Assembly: GCA_964354135.1 (NCBI GenBank)
Contig: CAYGZA010000091.1
Span: forward strand, 1-19,587
Direction of reading: 5' to 3'
DNA: 19,587 nucleotides
Origin: CAYGZA01 sp964354135
GTDB taxonomy: Bacteria; Planctomycetota; Planctomycetia; Pirellulales; Thermoguttaceae
Part shown: one piece after another, positions 1 to 8,526 of the stretch
How the letters are laid out: every line of letters begins with the position of its first letter
Position numbering within the stretch: position 1 is the first letter of the stretch
Notes under the pieces: model-generated
What the model was told of the DNA's origin: nothing
The model's input: only the letters and a program-made list of their open reading frames with translations
Database searches by the model: none
Position numbers and translations under genes: made by a program

Positions 1-1
1 T

Positions 2-385
2 GATAATCGTGCGAGGAATCGCCTTTCTCTTTTCAACTGTCAAAGGGACATCTTCGTGTACTACGGCACGAGGCCCGTTACGCCGACTTCGCCACCGGCG
101 GAACGCAGCTTTCCACTTGCCTCGGAACCCCAATCGCCATCCCAGCCTAAGCCTGAACCTGCTCCACCATCGCCTACTGCCTCGTTTGCTTCCAAGTCGG
201 CAGACTCCCCGCCAGCGGCCCTGTCGATCTGCTCGTTCAACGTGAAGTGGCTTGGAATGTACCCGGAGCGAGACGACGAAGCATTGGCGGACATCGTGAA
301 GGACCATGACATCGTGGTGATCCAGGAGCTTATCGCTCCGCCGTATTCCGGCAAGAGCCAATCGCTCGGTCAACGGCAGCGTTAG
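2..385 (+). pseudogene. Endonuclease/exonuclease/phosphatase family protein, 3'-truncated remnant (5' end outside window)
   Basis: The frame is open from the left edge and ends at a TAG at 383-385. A Pro/Ser-rich linker (about 92-225) leads into ICSFNVKWLG, then RDDEALADIV and DIVVIQELIAPPY. This is the N-terminal part of the DNase I-like (EEP) fold: the Asn of SFNVKWL and the Glu of VIQEL are metal/active-site positions in that family. EEP domains normally run 200-250 residues, but only about 45 are present before the frame dissolves into SGKSQSLGQRQR and stops. The catalytic His/Asp region is therefore missing and the product should be inactive as a nuclease. The break is near position 350. 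The next gene points the opposite way, which suggests a rearrangement joint. An internal GTG at 56 could start a frame, but the coding sense continues upstream. EEP assignment is good; the original substrate is unknown. Confidence 0.7.
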
Positions 386-524
386 TGCTCAATCCGGCAA
401 TTCTTCAACGCCTGCTGGGGCTCTCTCATGCCTTTGTCTCTGACTTGGGTGCGGTTGCTGCTATGAATGGCGATGACGCCGCCGGGGGCACGGTGGCGAT
501 CGTAGATTGCGGTCGCGACAGAAA

Positions 525-3500
525 CTACTTAAGCACAAGCAGGGACACCTGCCCGGCGGAGTCAACGACAAAGACGCGATCCAGATTGGCTCCGCCCGGC
601 CCGGCGAAGGCGGCGGCCAGCGCGGGGAGTACGGTCTTGCCAACTCTCGTCAGGTCGGTTCCCGACGGGTCGCGGGCAAATAACTGCACACTGAACCTGG
701 TCCCGACCGCCAGGCGCGGCTTGCCGTCTTTCCCTTGGAGCATGGCCATGCCCACGATGGGCTCGCCCGTGCTGAGCCGGCCCACGGAGGATCCGTCGGC
801 CAGTTTGAAGACGTTGACAAAGCCATCCTGCCTGGCGAGGAGGACCTCCGGCACGCCGTCGCCGTTAACATCCTCGGCCAGCACCGCCGTCCCGCACGGC
901 CCGCCCGTGTTGAACTTCCACCCCGTTTCCTTCGCGCTGTTGGCAAAGGCTGCGATCGGATAGCAGTTCAGTCCGCTTGCCACCGCTCCGACCAGCCACT
1001 TCGCGCCGCGGTGGTCGACGGGCAGGATGCGGCAGAACTGGCAGAGCACGCCGGGCGGGCTAGCCTCGTTGCCCGAGTTGCTGCCCGTCACGCCCTTGGA
1101 GCCCAGGGTGATGTAGCTGCCTTCCGCGTCGCGTTTGGCCGACAGGATCGAGAACTCGTAGGAACTCAGCACGGCCATCGCCTCCGGCTCGTTGGGGTAT
1201 AGGTTCGCAAGCCGCAACGAAGCCTGGATGCCCCTGTCCTTCATGCGTTGAACGCGGCCGTCGTCCAGCACCCGGAAGGAAGGCCCAGACCACAAAATGA
1301 CTTCCTTTCTTCTCGGGTCGTCGGGCCCCCATGCCCCGATGGAAAAGATGTTCACGCCCGCCGTCCACACGGTGTTGACATCCCCCACCGGGCGCTCCGT
1401 GGCATCTCCGTTGACCCGGTGCAATTTCTCGGTCGTCAGATAGGCCAGGACTTCCGCCTTGCCGTCCTCGTCAAGGTCTGCAACGTCCATCGTGTGGATC
1501 TCGCCGGGATAGGTCTTTTCCCAGAGACGCTTGCCGTCCGCGTCGTAGGCCGCCAGTTCCTTTTGGGAGGTTCCCACGACCAACTCGTTGGAACCGTCCC
1601 CGTTGATGTCCGCCGCAAAGACCTTGGCCTGGAGTTGGTCCACCTGCTGCGCGCCGTACACCTCCAGGTCCGTCAGGACCAGGGCCTCTCGCTGCCTGGT
1701 GGTAGCGCGGGGCAGCAGCTTGACTTGCCGGGCCTTGGCGGCGACCTCGATCCGCCAGGTGGGATACCGGGTCATGATGAAATGCCCCGCCACCATGCGG
1801 GGAGTCTCCTCGAAGATCACCTGGGGCGAGTCGATCTTCCGCACGTCCTTCTGGAAACTATCGTCGCTGAGCACCAGAGAGAATTTGAAATCGCCCGCTT
1901 CGTAGAACCTTCCGTTCGCCCCAAACCGTCCGACGGCACTGGTAGTCGGCCCGACCAGCCTCAGACAGCCGACCTCCGTCGGCTTGGAGAACGTCCACAG
2001 GAATTCCAGCTTGTCCGTGCTGTTCCATGTCTGGCCGTCGTGATTCACCCCGTTTGGTCCCGGCGTGGGCGTAAAGGCAGCGTCGGTCAATCGCAGCAAA
2101 GGCTTCTGGAGCGGCGCGGCGGCGGGCTTCATGTCGAACGCCGATACGTCCGTTGCGGGATCATGTGGCGCCTTGCCCGACGGCGCCCTGCAATGGATCC
2201 ACAGCGATTCCAGCGTTGCGGCGGGCCTGGGCAAGGCATCGGCCTCGGCAAGGGATACCGTTTGGAGACCCGGCTTGAGCACGCCCCATGTTTGACCAAT
2301 CTTAGCCTGTGCGGGCCTGTCGCCAGTGACTTCGATTTCGGCCTTGCCCGTTCGGCAGTCAACCAGCACATTCACCGGCTGCGGGACCCATAGGATCTCC
2401 CTCATCGACTCGCCGACCTTCGCCCTGAGCGTCCTGACGCCGGCCAAGCGTAACTGATCGCCCGTGACGTCGTAGATTGCCGCATCGGTCTGGAAATCGC
2501 CCAGCGGGGTGTTTCCGCCCGTCCCGATCAGCGCCAGTTGGTCGCCGTCCTTCGTTCGTCCCTTGACCATCATTGCCCGCGGGCTTGCCTGTCGCGTCTG
2601 GAACTCGTCGGGGCGCTGCTGCCCGGAGACGTACAGAAGGTTCTGATAGGTCTGCTGCTGGCCTTTGGCCAACCTCGCCCGCTTGTATTGCTGGAGCAGG
2701 GAGGGATTGGCGGACCCATCGCAAGGCCAGACCTCGGAAGTTTGAACGACGTCCTCGGCGCTTTGGATGCGCAAGACATTGCCGCCCGGGGCCGTGGCCG
2801 TCCAGACGCCGCTGTCCAAGGCCGCCGATTGCAGTGACCGCCAGCGGCAGACGAAGGTGTAGTCGTCTTCCTGGAGCGCTTCCATGCGGTCCAGGACGGC
2901 GAAATAGTGCCCTCTGTGATGCACGATCGTCCGCGTCCAATCCGCCCCGCCGGAGTTCGGCTCCCTGGACGAGACCATGCTCACCTCGCCCAGGTTCGCC
3001 ATCGCCTCGAGCTGGCACGCGGCGCGAGGGACAAAGCTCCCGCCTGTCGAGATGTTCACCACGCTCCGCGACCAGGTCGAGCCGTCGAAGGTGTTCGTGA
3101 ATAGCCAGATATCCCCCAGGTCCGTGTATCGCGCGATGGAGTTGTTCTGCGTCGGATAGGCGAGGAACAGGTCCTGGCTGGTGGCCAGGAAGAGATAGGC
3201 GTCCTTCGGATCGAACCCGTCACGGAACGAGACGCGATCAATGGCCTTGTCCGGCGAGTCGGGCGCCAGGCGCAGATCCATTTCCGTGCGGCCGGGCGTC
3301 AGGGGACTGCTGAGCACGCCGTGAATCCGTTCGTCGAAAGGCAAGGCGCGCACGCCCAAGTATCTGGCGGGAAACTCGACCGCGCCCACCATGTTATAGG
3401 CCGAGTGCATGCCGTAGTGATATGCGGCCTCCGAGCCGAGGTACAGGTTCCGATTTCGCACAAACCAGCGATACTGCGGATCGTCATAGTAGAAGGCGGC

Positions 3501-5024
3501 GGCGACCACAAGCGATCCGCCCTCCCATGTCCTTTCCATGCCGCCCTTGCCGCTGGAAAAACCGGACAGCCCCGCGTAGCAGCCGTTGTTGTACGGGTCC
3601 CGGATGTTCTGGTCCTGAAGGTTGTCCGTGGTCATGATGTACATGTCCGCGCTGCGGCGGAGCATGCCGTTACGCACGTTCTCCATGAAGCCCTCGTGCA
3701 GCAGGGCGTAGAACTGGAGCACCGTGTCCTCGCCCAGGCACGAGTCGTCATGGTTGCCGCGGAATGACCGGATGTAGCTGGTGACGGACTTCCTCGCGCC
3801 GTCGTAGCGCCGCTGGGCTTCCTTGCGTGTCCGGTCGTCCATCCGGCAGTGGTTCAACACATAGTCCAGTTCCTGCACCGCCGTCAGGAGGCACGCCGAA
3901 GAATGCCGGCCGCTCCATATCCCTCCAACGATGCCGTCGCCGTCGCCGATGTGGTTCAAGACATAATCGTTGGGATCGCAGGAGGAGAGCGTGATGTAAC
4001 TCTCGAATTCGTTGAGTTCCCTGTCAGTCAGGACGCCCGTCTGGAAGATGGACCGCAGCCAGACAAGGTAGGTCGCCGCCCCGTAGTGGTCCATGGCGGG
4101 GTAGGCTCGTCCGCCCACTTCGCGGCAGCCTAACAGGCACATCGCGGCGACCGCCCGCAGCGTGCCCTCATCCAAGTCCGGAGTCCTCCAGTCCTCCCCT
4201 CGCGGCCATTGGTCGCTGCCTCCCATCACGTAACCCCAGACGTTTGGGTAGTGCGATTCACGGGTGACGCCCCAGCCGGCCCGGGGAGGAGTTCCCTTGT
4301 ACGCGAGCGCCAGCTCCGACACGCCGCGATTCAGGTCCTTGCTCATTTCCGGCGGGATAGGCGGGTTCCACGACGAAACGGGAAACGCCTGGGGATTCCA
4401 CTTGTTCTTGACGCCCCCCACCACACGAACGCGCGGAGGAAAGGTGGCCGTCGCCTTTGCATCGGCGGGAAAAGTCTTGAGAAGGTCGACGAACCTCGCG
4501 GCGGCCGCCTCCATGCCGGCTTGGTTGGACGCCTCAAGCACGACGTAGTTTACGTCGGCCACGAACGGCTCGAACACCGAGCGGATGACGTACCGGTCTC
4601 CGCCCGGCCAGGTGCGGTTGCTCTGGAGCAAATATCTCGTGCCCAGCGCGTGCATCACGCGATTGTCCTGCGCGTTGCCGAGGACGACCAGAGGCGTCTT
4701 GCGGTAGGCGTCGGTCAGCAACCAGGTCTCGTCGCTGGTTACTGTGCGGTCGTCGACCAGATCCAGCCTGACGCCTGACCAGTCCCGGATCGCTTTCTGC
4801 ACAGCCTCGGCCGACTTTTGCGACCATACGGCGCTGGCGCCGAAAACGATGACGGCCTTGGCGCCGTTGGCCGGCGCCAGCGGCGTTGCGTAGTTGACCG
4901 GCCGCGGCAAAGCCTTGAAGCCCGGATTGTCCACAATCTGGCCCGAAGCGCCACTGCACGGCGACAGTATTGACGCCAGGCCGAACATGAGTGCCACAGG
5001 GATCCAGATACTCGAAAATCTCAT
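525..5024 (-). CDS. Large secreted multidomain protein, polysaccharide-lyase-like with C-terminal FG-GAP propeller (1499 aa)
   Basis: The frame is open from 5249, but the ATG at 5024 is preferred. It gives a clean signal peptide (MRFSSIWIPVALMFGLASIL then SPCSGASGQ) with GGAAAG-like purines (CCGGAAAG) upstream. Residues about 50-190 resemble the alpha/beta helper domain found before GH67/GH115/GH20 catalytic domains. Residues about 285-540 are helix-rich with many aromatic, His and Asn residues, like an (alpha/alpha) toroid. Residues 590-930 look like beta-sandwich, including HHRGHYFAVLDRM. Toroid plus sandwich is the layout of heparinase- and chondroitinase-type lyases. Residues about 975-1125 look discoidin-like (DKLEFLWTFS ... 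LTDLEVYG). Residues 1130-1495 carry calcium-loop repeats DINGDGSNE, DLDEDGKAE and DVNGDGVPE, typical of FG-GAP/VCBS propellers. Inferred role: extracellular uronic-acid polysaccharide binding or cleavage. No catalytic residues can be assigned with certainty. Confidence 0.85.
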   Translation of the reverse strand: MRFSSIWIPVALMFGLASILSPCSGASGQIVDNPGFKALPRPVNYATPLAPANGAKAVIVFGASAVWSQKSAEAVQKAIRDWSGVRLDLVDDRTVTSDETWLLTDAYRKTPLVVLGNAQDNRVMHALGTRYLLQSNRTWPGGDRYVIRSVFEPFVADVNYVVLEASNQAGMEAAAARFVDLLKTFPADAKATATFPPRVRVVGGVKNKWNPQAFPVSSWNPPIPPEMSKDLNRGVSELALAYKGTPPRAGWGVTRESHYPNVWGYVMGGSDQWPRGEDWRTPDLDEGTLRAVAAMCLLGCREVGGRAYPAMDHYGAATYLVWLRSIFQTGVLTDRELNEFESYITLSSCDPNDYVLNHIGDGDGIVGGIWSGRHSSACLLTAVQELDYVLNHCRMDDRTRKEAQRRYDGARKSVTSYIRSFRGNHDDSCLGEDTVLQFYALLHEGFMENVRNGMLRRSADMYIMTTDNLQDQNIRDPYNNGCYAGLSGFSSGKGGMERTWEGGSLVVAAAFYYDDPQYRWFVRNRNLYLGSEAAYHYGMHSAYNMVGAVEFPARYLGVRALPFDERIHGVLSSPLTPGRTEMDLRLAPDSPDKAIDRVSFRDGFDPKDAYLFLATSQDLFLAYPTQNNSIARYTDLGDIWLFTNTFDGSTWSRSVVNISTGGSFVPRAACQLEAMANLGEVSMVSSREPNSGGADWTRTIVHHRGHYFAVLDRMEALQEDDYTFVCRWRSLQSAALDSGVWTATAPGGNVLRIQSAEDVVQTSEVWPCDGSANPSLLQQYKRARLAKGQQQTYQNLLYVSGQQRPDEFQTRQASPRAMMVKGRTKDGDQLALIGTGGNTPLGDFQTDAAIYDVTGDQLRLAGVRTLRAKVGESMREILWVPQPVNVLVDCRTGKAEIEVTGDRPAQAKIGQTWGVLKPGLQTVSLAEADALPRPAATLESLWIHCRAPSGKAPHDPATDVSAFDMKPAAAPLQKPLLRLTDAAFTPTPGPNGVNHDGQTWNSTDKLEFLWTFSKPTEVGCLRLVGPTTSAVGRFGANGRFYEAGDFKFSLVLSDDSFQKDVRKIDSPQVIFEETPRMVAGHFIMTRYPTWRIEVAAKARQVKLLPRATTRQREALVLTDLEVYGAQQVDQLQAKVFAADINGDGSNELVVGTSQKELAAYDADGKRLWEKTYPGEIHTMDVADLDEDGKAEVLAYLTTEKLHRVNGDATERPVGDVNTVWTAGVNIFSIGAWGPDDPRRKEVILWSGPSFRVLDDGRVQRMKDRGIQASLRLANLYPNEPEAMAVLSSYEFSILSAKRDAEGSYITLGSKGVTGSNSGNEASPPGVLCQFCRILPVDHRGAKWLVGAVASGLNCYPIAAFANSAKETGWKFNTGGPCGTAVLAEDVNGDGVPEVLLARQDGFVNVFKLADGSSVGRLSTGEPIVGMAMLQGKDGKPRLAVGTRFSVQLFARDPSGTDLTRVGKTVLPALAAAFAGPGGANLDRVFVVDSAGQVSLLVLK

Positions 5025-5632
5025 GACCGTCTTTCCGGAGCTTGCGGCAAATCTGCGCGCCACGTGTCTCCCTCCGCGTGCATCTCGCGGAAGGCGGAGG
5101 AGATGAACGCGCGGGCGGTTTTCCAGGCAGCAGACATCGCCAGATTCTGCGGGCCAGACCGTGGTTGCCTGCAATTGTTGTAACGGCCACCCACCCGTGC
5201 TGCCATAGCCCCCAGCTTGGGGACGGACTGGGTTCTCGAAGGCCCTCATTTCCTCAGTGTCAGCAAAGGTTGGGTTCTCGACGCGCTTTCAGCCCGGACT
5301 CGACCGGTTTCGCCCGCCACGTCCCGGGCGACGGGTTTCTGGGGTTCTCCGGGGGCGCCGGAAAACGTGTGCCGGATTGCTCAGATCGGGGTGGCTACAG
5401 CCTCATCCGGCACGGCAGCCCGACCGGGAATCACGGCCAGGCCGCACCCCCCTGAGGAGTGTTTCACACAGGGTCGTTTTCCGACGTGTCTCGCAGTAGG
5501 TTCGGGGAGAATAGAAGCCAATTCGTTGATGGGACAGCAGCTCGAATGTGCCGAACGTCAGTGCTGAGGATCGGCGAGGTTGCGAGCCGTAACCTCCAGC
5601 ACGTGGTTGGCCGCATCCTTCTTGCGGGCGTT
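5025..5632. other. 608-bp stretch without a recognisable gene
   Basis: Open frames exist on both strands, but none has a convincing start, ribosome binding site or recognisable protein. The upstream extension of the 1499-aa gene (to 5249) is Arg/Pro-rich and lies before its signal peptide, so it is probably non-coding. TGGGTTCTCGA occurs twice (about 5229 and 5270). On the minus strand, 5566-5630 encodes KKDAANHVLEVTARNL before a stop. It reads like the tail of a lost protein but is too short to name. The promoter of the 1499-aa gene should lie in this stretch, but I see no convincing -35/-10 pair. Confidence 0.4.
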
Positions 5633-5869
5633 TCACCGCCTAGTGAACAGGTATCCGATAAAGACCACCACACCGGCAGCCAGCCCGGTCAATCCGCACG
5701 TCACCAGCATATGAACCGCCCACGACCTATGGACAAACGTCGCATATGTAGAAAAGAAGACCGGGATAGCCACAACAAAGGCCAAGAGGTTGATGAGGAT
5801 CAACGACGTCGTGCGTTTCGGCGATCCATCTGTCATCATGTTTCTCGCTTCTTTTTTCTTTTCTCTCAT
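5633..5869 (-). CDS. Small two-helix membrane protein, unrecognised
   Basis: This 78-residue reading starts at MREKKKEARNMMTDG. Alternative ATGs at 5839 and 5836 (MMTDGSPKRTTS) give 68 or 67 residues. Neither start has a strong ribosome binding site: AGGG lies 11 bases before 5869, and a purine-rich run precedes 5839. Two hydrophobic segments are evident, SLILINLLAFVVAIPVFF and HMLVTCGLTGLAAGVVVFIG, with a basic N-terminus and a terminal LFTRR. It is probably an inner-membrane protein with both ends in the cytoplasm. I do not recognise a family. It shares the strand of the 1499-aa gene but is 608 bp from it, so a common operon is unlikely. Hydrophobicity is clearly protein-like, unlike the noise frames around it. 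Confidence 0.6.
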   Translation of the reverse strand: MREKKKEARNMMTDGSPKRTTSLILINLLAFVVAIPVFFSTYATFVHRSWAVHMLVTCGLTGLAAGVVVFIGYLFTRR

Positions 5870-6185
5870 AGGCCAACTTACCCTGTATCGTGATTTCCAC
5901 TTCCGTTCCGTGATTATAGCCGGGCTCAGACACCGCAACAACTAAAGGCTGGAGGACGCCCGTTGTGGCCAAGAGACGATTACCGATCCGCCTTCTAGTC
6001 TTCCAGCTATCGTTGGATTGATCGGGCGCGGCGACGGCCCGTTCAGCCCGAATCATCCAGTCGGCCCGAGTCCAAGAAAAGGCATGGAGTTTCCGGCACC
6101 GTCAGCCCCCCGGCACGGGCATCGCTTGGGCGCCTGCCGCGCCTCGGAATTCGGTGGTTTTTCGAGGCGCATCAAAGGCTGAGTA
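5870..6185. other. 316-bp stretch without a recognisable gene
   Basis: No frame here has a recognisable product. It lies between the small membrane protein and the IS66 remnant and may include decayed transposon sequence. I could not read any further upstream part of the IS66 transposase in any + frame; a stop codon (6180-6182) directly precedes the recognisable portion. Confidence 0.35.
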
Positions 6186-6383
6186 GTTTACCTGACGGAT
6201 GTGCTGCGTCGGATAGCGGCCATCACCCCCGGCGACACGGCTGCCCTGGAGTCTCTGCTGCCGGATCGCTGGCTGGCGGAACATCCCGAGTATCGGCTGG
6301 AGCAGCGGGAAGAAGAGTCCCGCGAGGCTCAGGCCCGACGACGCCGGAAGCGGGCCGCACGTCGGATCGCCCTCGCCCAATAG
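6186..6383 (+). pseudogene. IS66-family transposase (TnpC-like), C-terminal remnant
   Basis: The frame encodes YLTDVLRRIAAITPGD, then LESLLPDRWLAEHPE and a basic tail EAQARRRRKRAARR ending in a stop at 6383. The pattern Y-L-x-D-V-L-x-R-[IL] followed by L-L-P-x-x-W is the hallmark of the C-terminal element of IS66 TnpC transposases. About 65 residues remain of the usual 450-550, and a stop immediately upstream (6180-6182) excludes a functional gene. The ORF has only a nominal GTG start at 6201. It marks the right end of an IS66-type insertion whose body has been lost. The DDE core is absent. Inference rests on motif recognition only. Confidence 0.6.
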
Positions 6384-6425
6384 GCGAGGAAGCATGCCAG
6401 GCCCCGCCCCGCGGAACACGTTTCT

Positions 6426-6778
6426 GGCAAAATCACCGCGGTCGGTTTGCCTTGGGGTGCCATCACGCGCTGCCAGCAGAACGTCAACGGCCTCAGGGTG
6501 CTGACGGTGCTGACGCAATGATCCGCCCGGCGACGTGGAAGCAGATCAACGTGCTGTTGGGTCAGGAGGCGGTGAAATCGGGGGCGATTGATGCTTCCAC
6601 GATCCGGGCCGACACCACAGCGATTGAAACGAACATCCACTGGCCGACCGATACGTCGCTGTTGTGGGATACTTGGCGGGTGGCTTCACGGCTTTTGCGT
6701 CGGGGACGGGCCCTCGCCCAGAAACCCGCCTGCACCGCTGCCACGACCGCAAGATCTAGCGGCTGTACCTTCATTAAG
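6426..6778 (+). pseudogene. ISNCY-like DDE transposase, frameshifted internal remnant
   Basis: The most readable part is IRPATWKQINVLLGQEA, then IRADTTAIETNIHWPTDTSL and LLWDTWRVASRLLRRGRAL. The string DTT-x-x-E-x-N-I-H-x-P-T-D-x-x-L-L is characteristic of the ISNCY-type transposase catalytic region. Homology crosses frames. Upstream, a different frame gives CLGVPSRAA and then another frame QQNVNGLR. Downstream, after about 6715, the sense moves to a frame reading RLHRCHDRKI, then a stop, then RLYLH and a second stop. At least two frameshifts plus in-frame stops make it a decayed fragment. It ends about 15 bp from the stop codon of the convergent gene at 6794, so the insertion has replaced that gene's native downstream region. 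Confidence 0.6.
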
Positions 6779-6793
6779 AAATCCTTCCCTGTC

Positions 6794-8386
6794 TTACTCC
6801 TGACGATACACGTCGGGCACTTTCTCGGTCTCGCCCAGCATCTCAAGTGCTTGGTCCACGAGTTTCTCCAATTCGTCGAGCTTTCCGCCGCTCGCCAGCG
6901 GCTGGGCGCCTTCCATGAGCTTGCCCACCGCCGAGGGGTCCTTGCCGCTGCTGTGCCAACGCTCAACCCCTGCGCGCACCCGCTTCATCTTCGCCTGAAT
7001 GCGGAACTGCGGGTTATCCATGGAGAAGGGCTTCTCCACCAGCGGTTGTCCCGTCAGGAACTTGTGATAGGCCGCGATGGCTTCCTTACCGAAGGCGCTG
7101 TCCCAAAGGCGCTTGGGGAGATCCTTGCCTGTGGCGCCTGTATTCACGCCCACGAGAACGCAGCCATGGTTGTAGTGCCAGGCGAGGTAGGTTTCCCAAT
7201 CCACGATGGATCCGGGAATGCCTGCGTTTGCCTCCACGCCCGCCCAGGCGGGATTCCCGTGCTTCTCCAGCTCGTCATAGATGGCTTTGAAGCTCTCCCC
7301 GAGAACCCCGACCGCATAGGTGGTCCAGCCGGGCCGGGAATACTTGTTGAAGGCCGTCCAGATGGGAGCGTTCGTCATCTCGATGGGCGCGGGTGCGATT
7401 ACGTGAGGGTAGAGCTTCTCCGCGGGGATACCCGCATCGACGAACTGCTCGCACCAGAAAGCGATGGTTTCCTGAATGATCTTCGCGAGGGCCTCTTGGA
7501 AATCGTCCGGTGGATTGTCCGCGCTGAAGCCACGATCCAGGAGCGCCCGGTAGCCGAGCGGTCTCGCGGGCACGCCGTCTTCCTTCATCATCTTCGTGCG
7601 CTCGGGATTCGGTTTTGAGTAGTCGTCGATGCTTGGCTCTGAACCCACCAACACTCCCACGAAGAGGGCTTCCTTGCCTTCTGCCTTGAGTTTCGCAATC
7701 TCCTCGCGAAGGACCGGCCCGATGACTCTTGAGACAATCCGCGTGACCTCGGCCCGCGTTCTTTTGCTCGTAAAGCACATGTTCGGCGGCAGGCGTTCGA
7801 GCACACCCCAGTTCAGGTAGCGTGCTTTGTTCGGCGGTCCGTCCCAGCCGTGCCACTCGACGTTGTACTTGTTGTTCGGGTTGTAGCCCGGCTTGTGCGG
7901 ATCGAACCAGTTCCAGAGGTCCGGGCGGTTCTTCCAAGCAAGATGGAAATCGAAATGCAGCATCACCGCCATGTCGTGCTCGCGCGCCGCGGCGAATGCA
8001 CTTCGAATACGGCTGGGCAATTGCTCCTCAAGTTCATAGGTCGAAATGGGCAGGCCGAAGCCCAGAAGCCGAGTCTTGCCGTCGCCCTTCATGCCGACCC
8101 GCTCGGCCAGTTCCCCTGCTTTCTCAGGGGAATGCCAGAAGACGAGGTATTTCGGTTTTTCCGACGTGGCAGGCGCCTTGCTATTCGCGGGCGTGGCCGG
8201 ACTGCTTTGCTCTCCCGCATCTGCCCAGGCACAGGCCAGCAAGAAGATTACCAGTCCCGTCAGGGGCAATGCGGCCCTTCTCCGTTTCAGAGACTGGACG
8301 AGAAGCGAAAGATCAAGAAGCGAATGCACCAGGCGGTCCGTGTTGCCACCTTGAAGGAGACTTCCGCTGATACCGACAATGGCCAT
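6794..8386 (-). CDS. Secreted protein, stand-alone copy of the unrecognised glycosidase-like domain (chimeric N-terminus)
   Basis: 530 residues from the ATG at 8386, which has GGGAG 8 bases upstream. Residues 1-25 (GISGSLLQGGNTDRLV) match the FMN-phosphate loop of flavodoxin-fold reductases and look foreign. A basic stretch SLKRRR and hydrophobic PLTGLVIFLLACAWADA (41-57) follow, the probable original signal peptide, so the native start has been lost. Residues about 79-445 are the domain shared with the genes at 8923 and 13482. Landmarks are YLVFW, HFDFHLAW, PPNMCFTS, a Glu in GSEPS (E250), LGYRALLDRGFS, RPGWTTY, a Glu in VEANAG (E385) and ETYLAWHYNHG. Two Glu after predicted strands suggest a retaining TIM-barrel glycosidase (inference). 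Residues 464-520 form a helical hairpin module. It is the last gene of the minus-strand cluster. Confidence 0.85.
   Translation of the reverse strand: MAIVGISGSLLQGGNTDRLVHSLLDLSLLVQSLKRRRAALPLTGLVIFLLACAWADAGEQSSPATPANSKAPATSEKPKYLVFWHSPEKAGELAERVGMKGDGKTRLLGFGLPISTYELEEQLPSRIRSAFAAAREHDMAVMLHFDFHLAWKNRPDLWNWFDPHKPGYNPNNKYNVEWHGWDGPPNKARYLNWGVLERLPPNMCFTSKRTRAEVTRIVSRVIGPVLREEIAKLKAEGKEALFVGVLVGSEPSIDDYSKPNPERTKMMKEDGVPARPLGYRALLDRGFSADNPPDDFQEALAKIIQETIAFWCEQFVDAGIPAEKLYPHVIAPAPIEMTNAPIWTAFNKYSRPGWTTYAVGVLGESFKAIYDELEKHGNPAWAGVEANAGIPGSIVDWETYLAWHYNHGCVLVGVNTGATGKDLPKRLWDSAFGKEAIAAYHKFLTGQPLVEKPFSMDNPQFRIQAKMKRVRAGVERWHSSGKDPSAVGKLMEGAQPLASGGKLDELEKLVDQALEMLGETEKVPDVYRQE
8312..8386 (-). other. 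Captured 5' end of a flavodoxin-like/NADPH-dependent FMN reductase gene
   Basis: The first 25 codons of the gene at 6794-8386 read MAIVGISGS, then LLQGGNTDRLV and HSLLD. In flavodoxin-fold FMN reductases the first strand ends in GISGSxRxGGNT, the FMN-phosphate loop, followed by a helix. The fit is close, except that the usual Arg is Leu-Leu-Gln here. After about residue 26 the resemblance stops and a signal-peptide-like sequence begins. Established knowledge supports the motif; the fusion is inference. Confidence 0.55.
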
Positions 8387-8394
8387 GTTCCTAG

Positions 8395-8399
8395 CTCCC
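8395..8399 (-). promoter_or_regulatory. Ribosome binding site (GGGAG) for the chimeric gene
   Basis: GGGAG lies 8 bases before the ATG at 8386 on the minus strand. It supports that ATG as the used start even though the first 25 codons look foreign. The site was probably acquired together with the reductase fragment. Confidence 0.5.
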
Positions 8400-8526
8400 G
8401 TATGTATTTGTCGAAATTGTGTTAGCCTCTACTGCCCGCCGCCGGGCAACCAGCCCAGGCTCGTCTGGCCATCAGCTTACCCAAACGCTGCCCCGCGTCT
8501 ATAGCCCAACCGTATCCCGCCTCCCG

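Noticed and set aside
385..963. 192-codon + frame opposite the 1499-aa gene
   Set aside because: Mirror-strand shadow of a strongly supported gene; no ribosome binding site and no recognisable protein beyond 525.
1248..2393. 381-codon + frame
   Set aside because: Lies wholly antisense to the 1499-aa gene; composition is that of a GC-rich shadow frame.
5025..5249. N-terminal extension of the 1499-aa protein
   Set aside because: It would place 75 Arg/Pro-rich residues before a clear signal peptide; non-coding is more likely.
5566..5630. Minus-strand tail KKDAANHVLEVTARNL
   Set aside because: Looks protein-like but only about 21 residues without a start; too short to call a gene remnant.
6452..7618. 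388-codon + frame as a single gene
   Set aside because: Only its first ~90 codons are transposase-like; the rest is antisense to the 530-aa gene. It is an accidental open frame through a transposase remnant.
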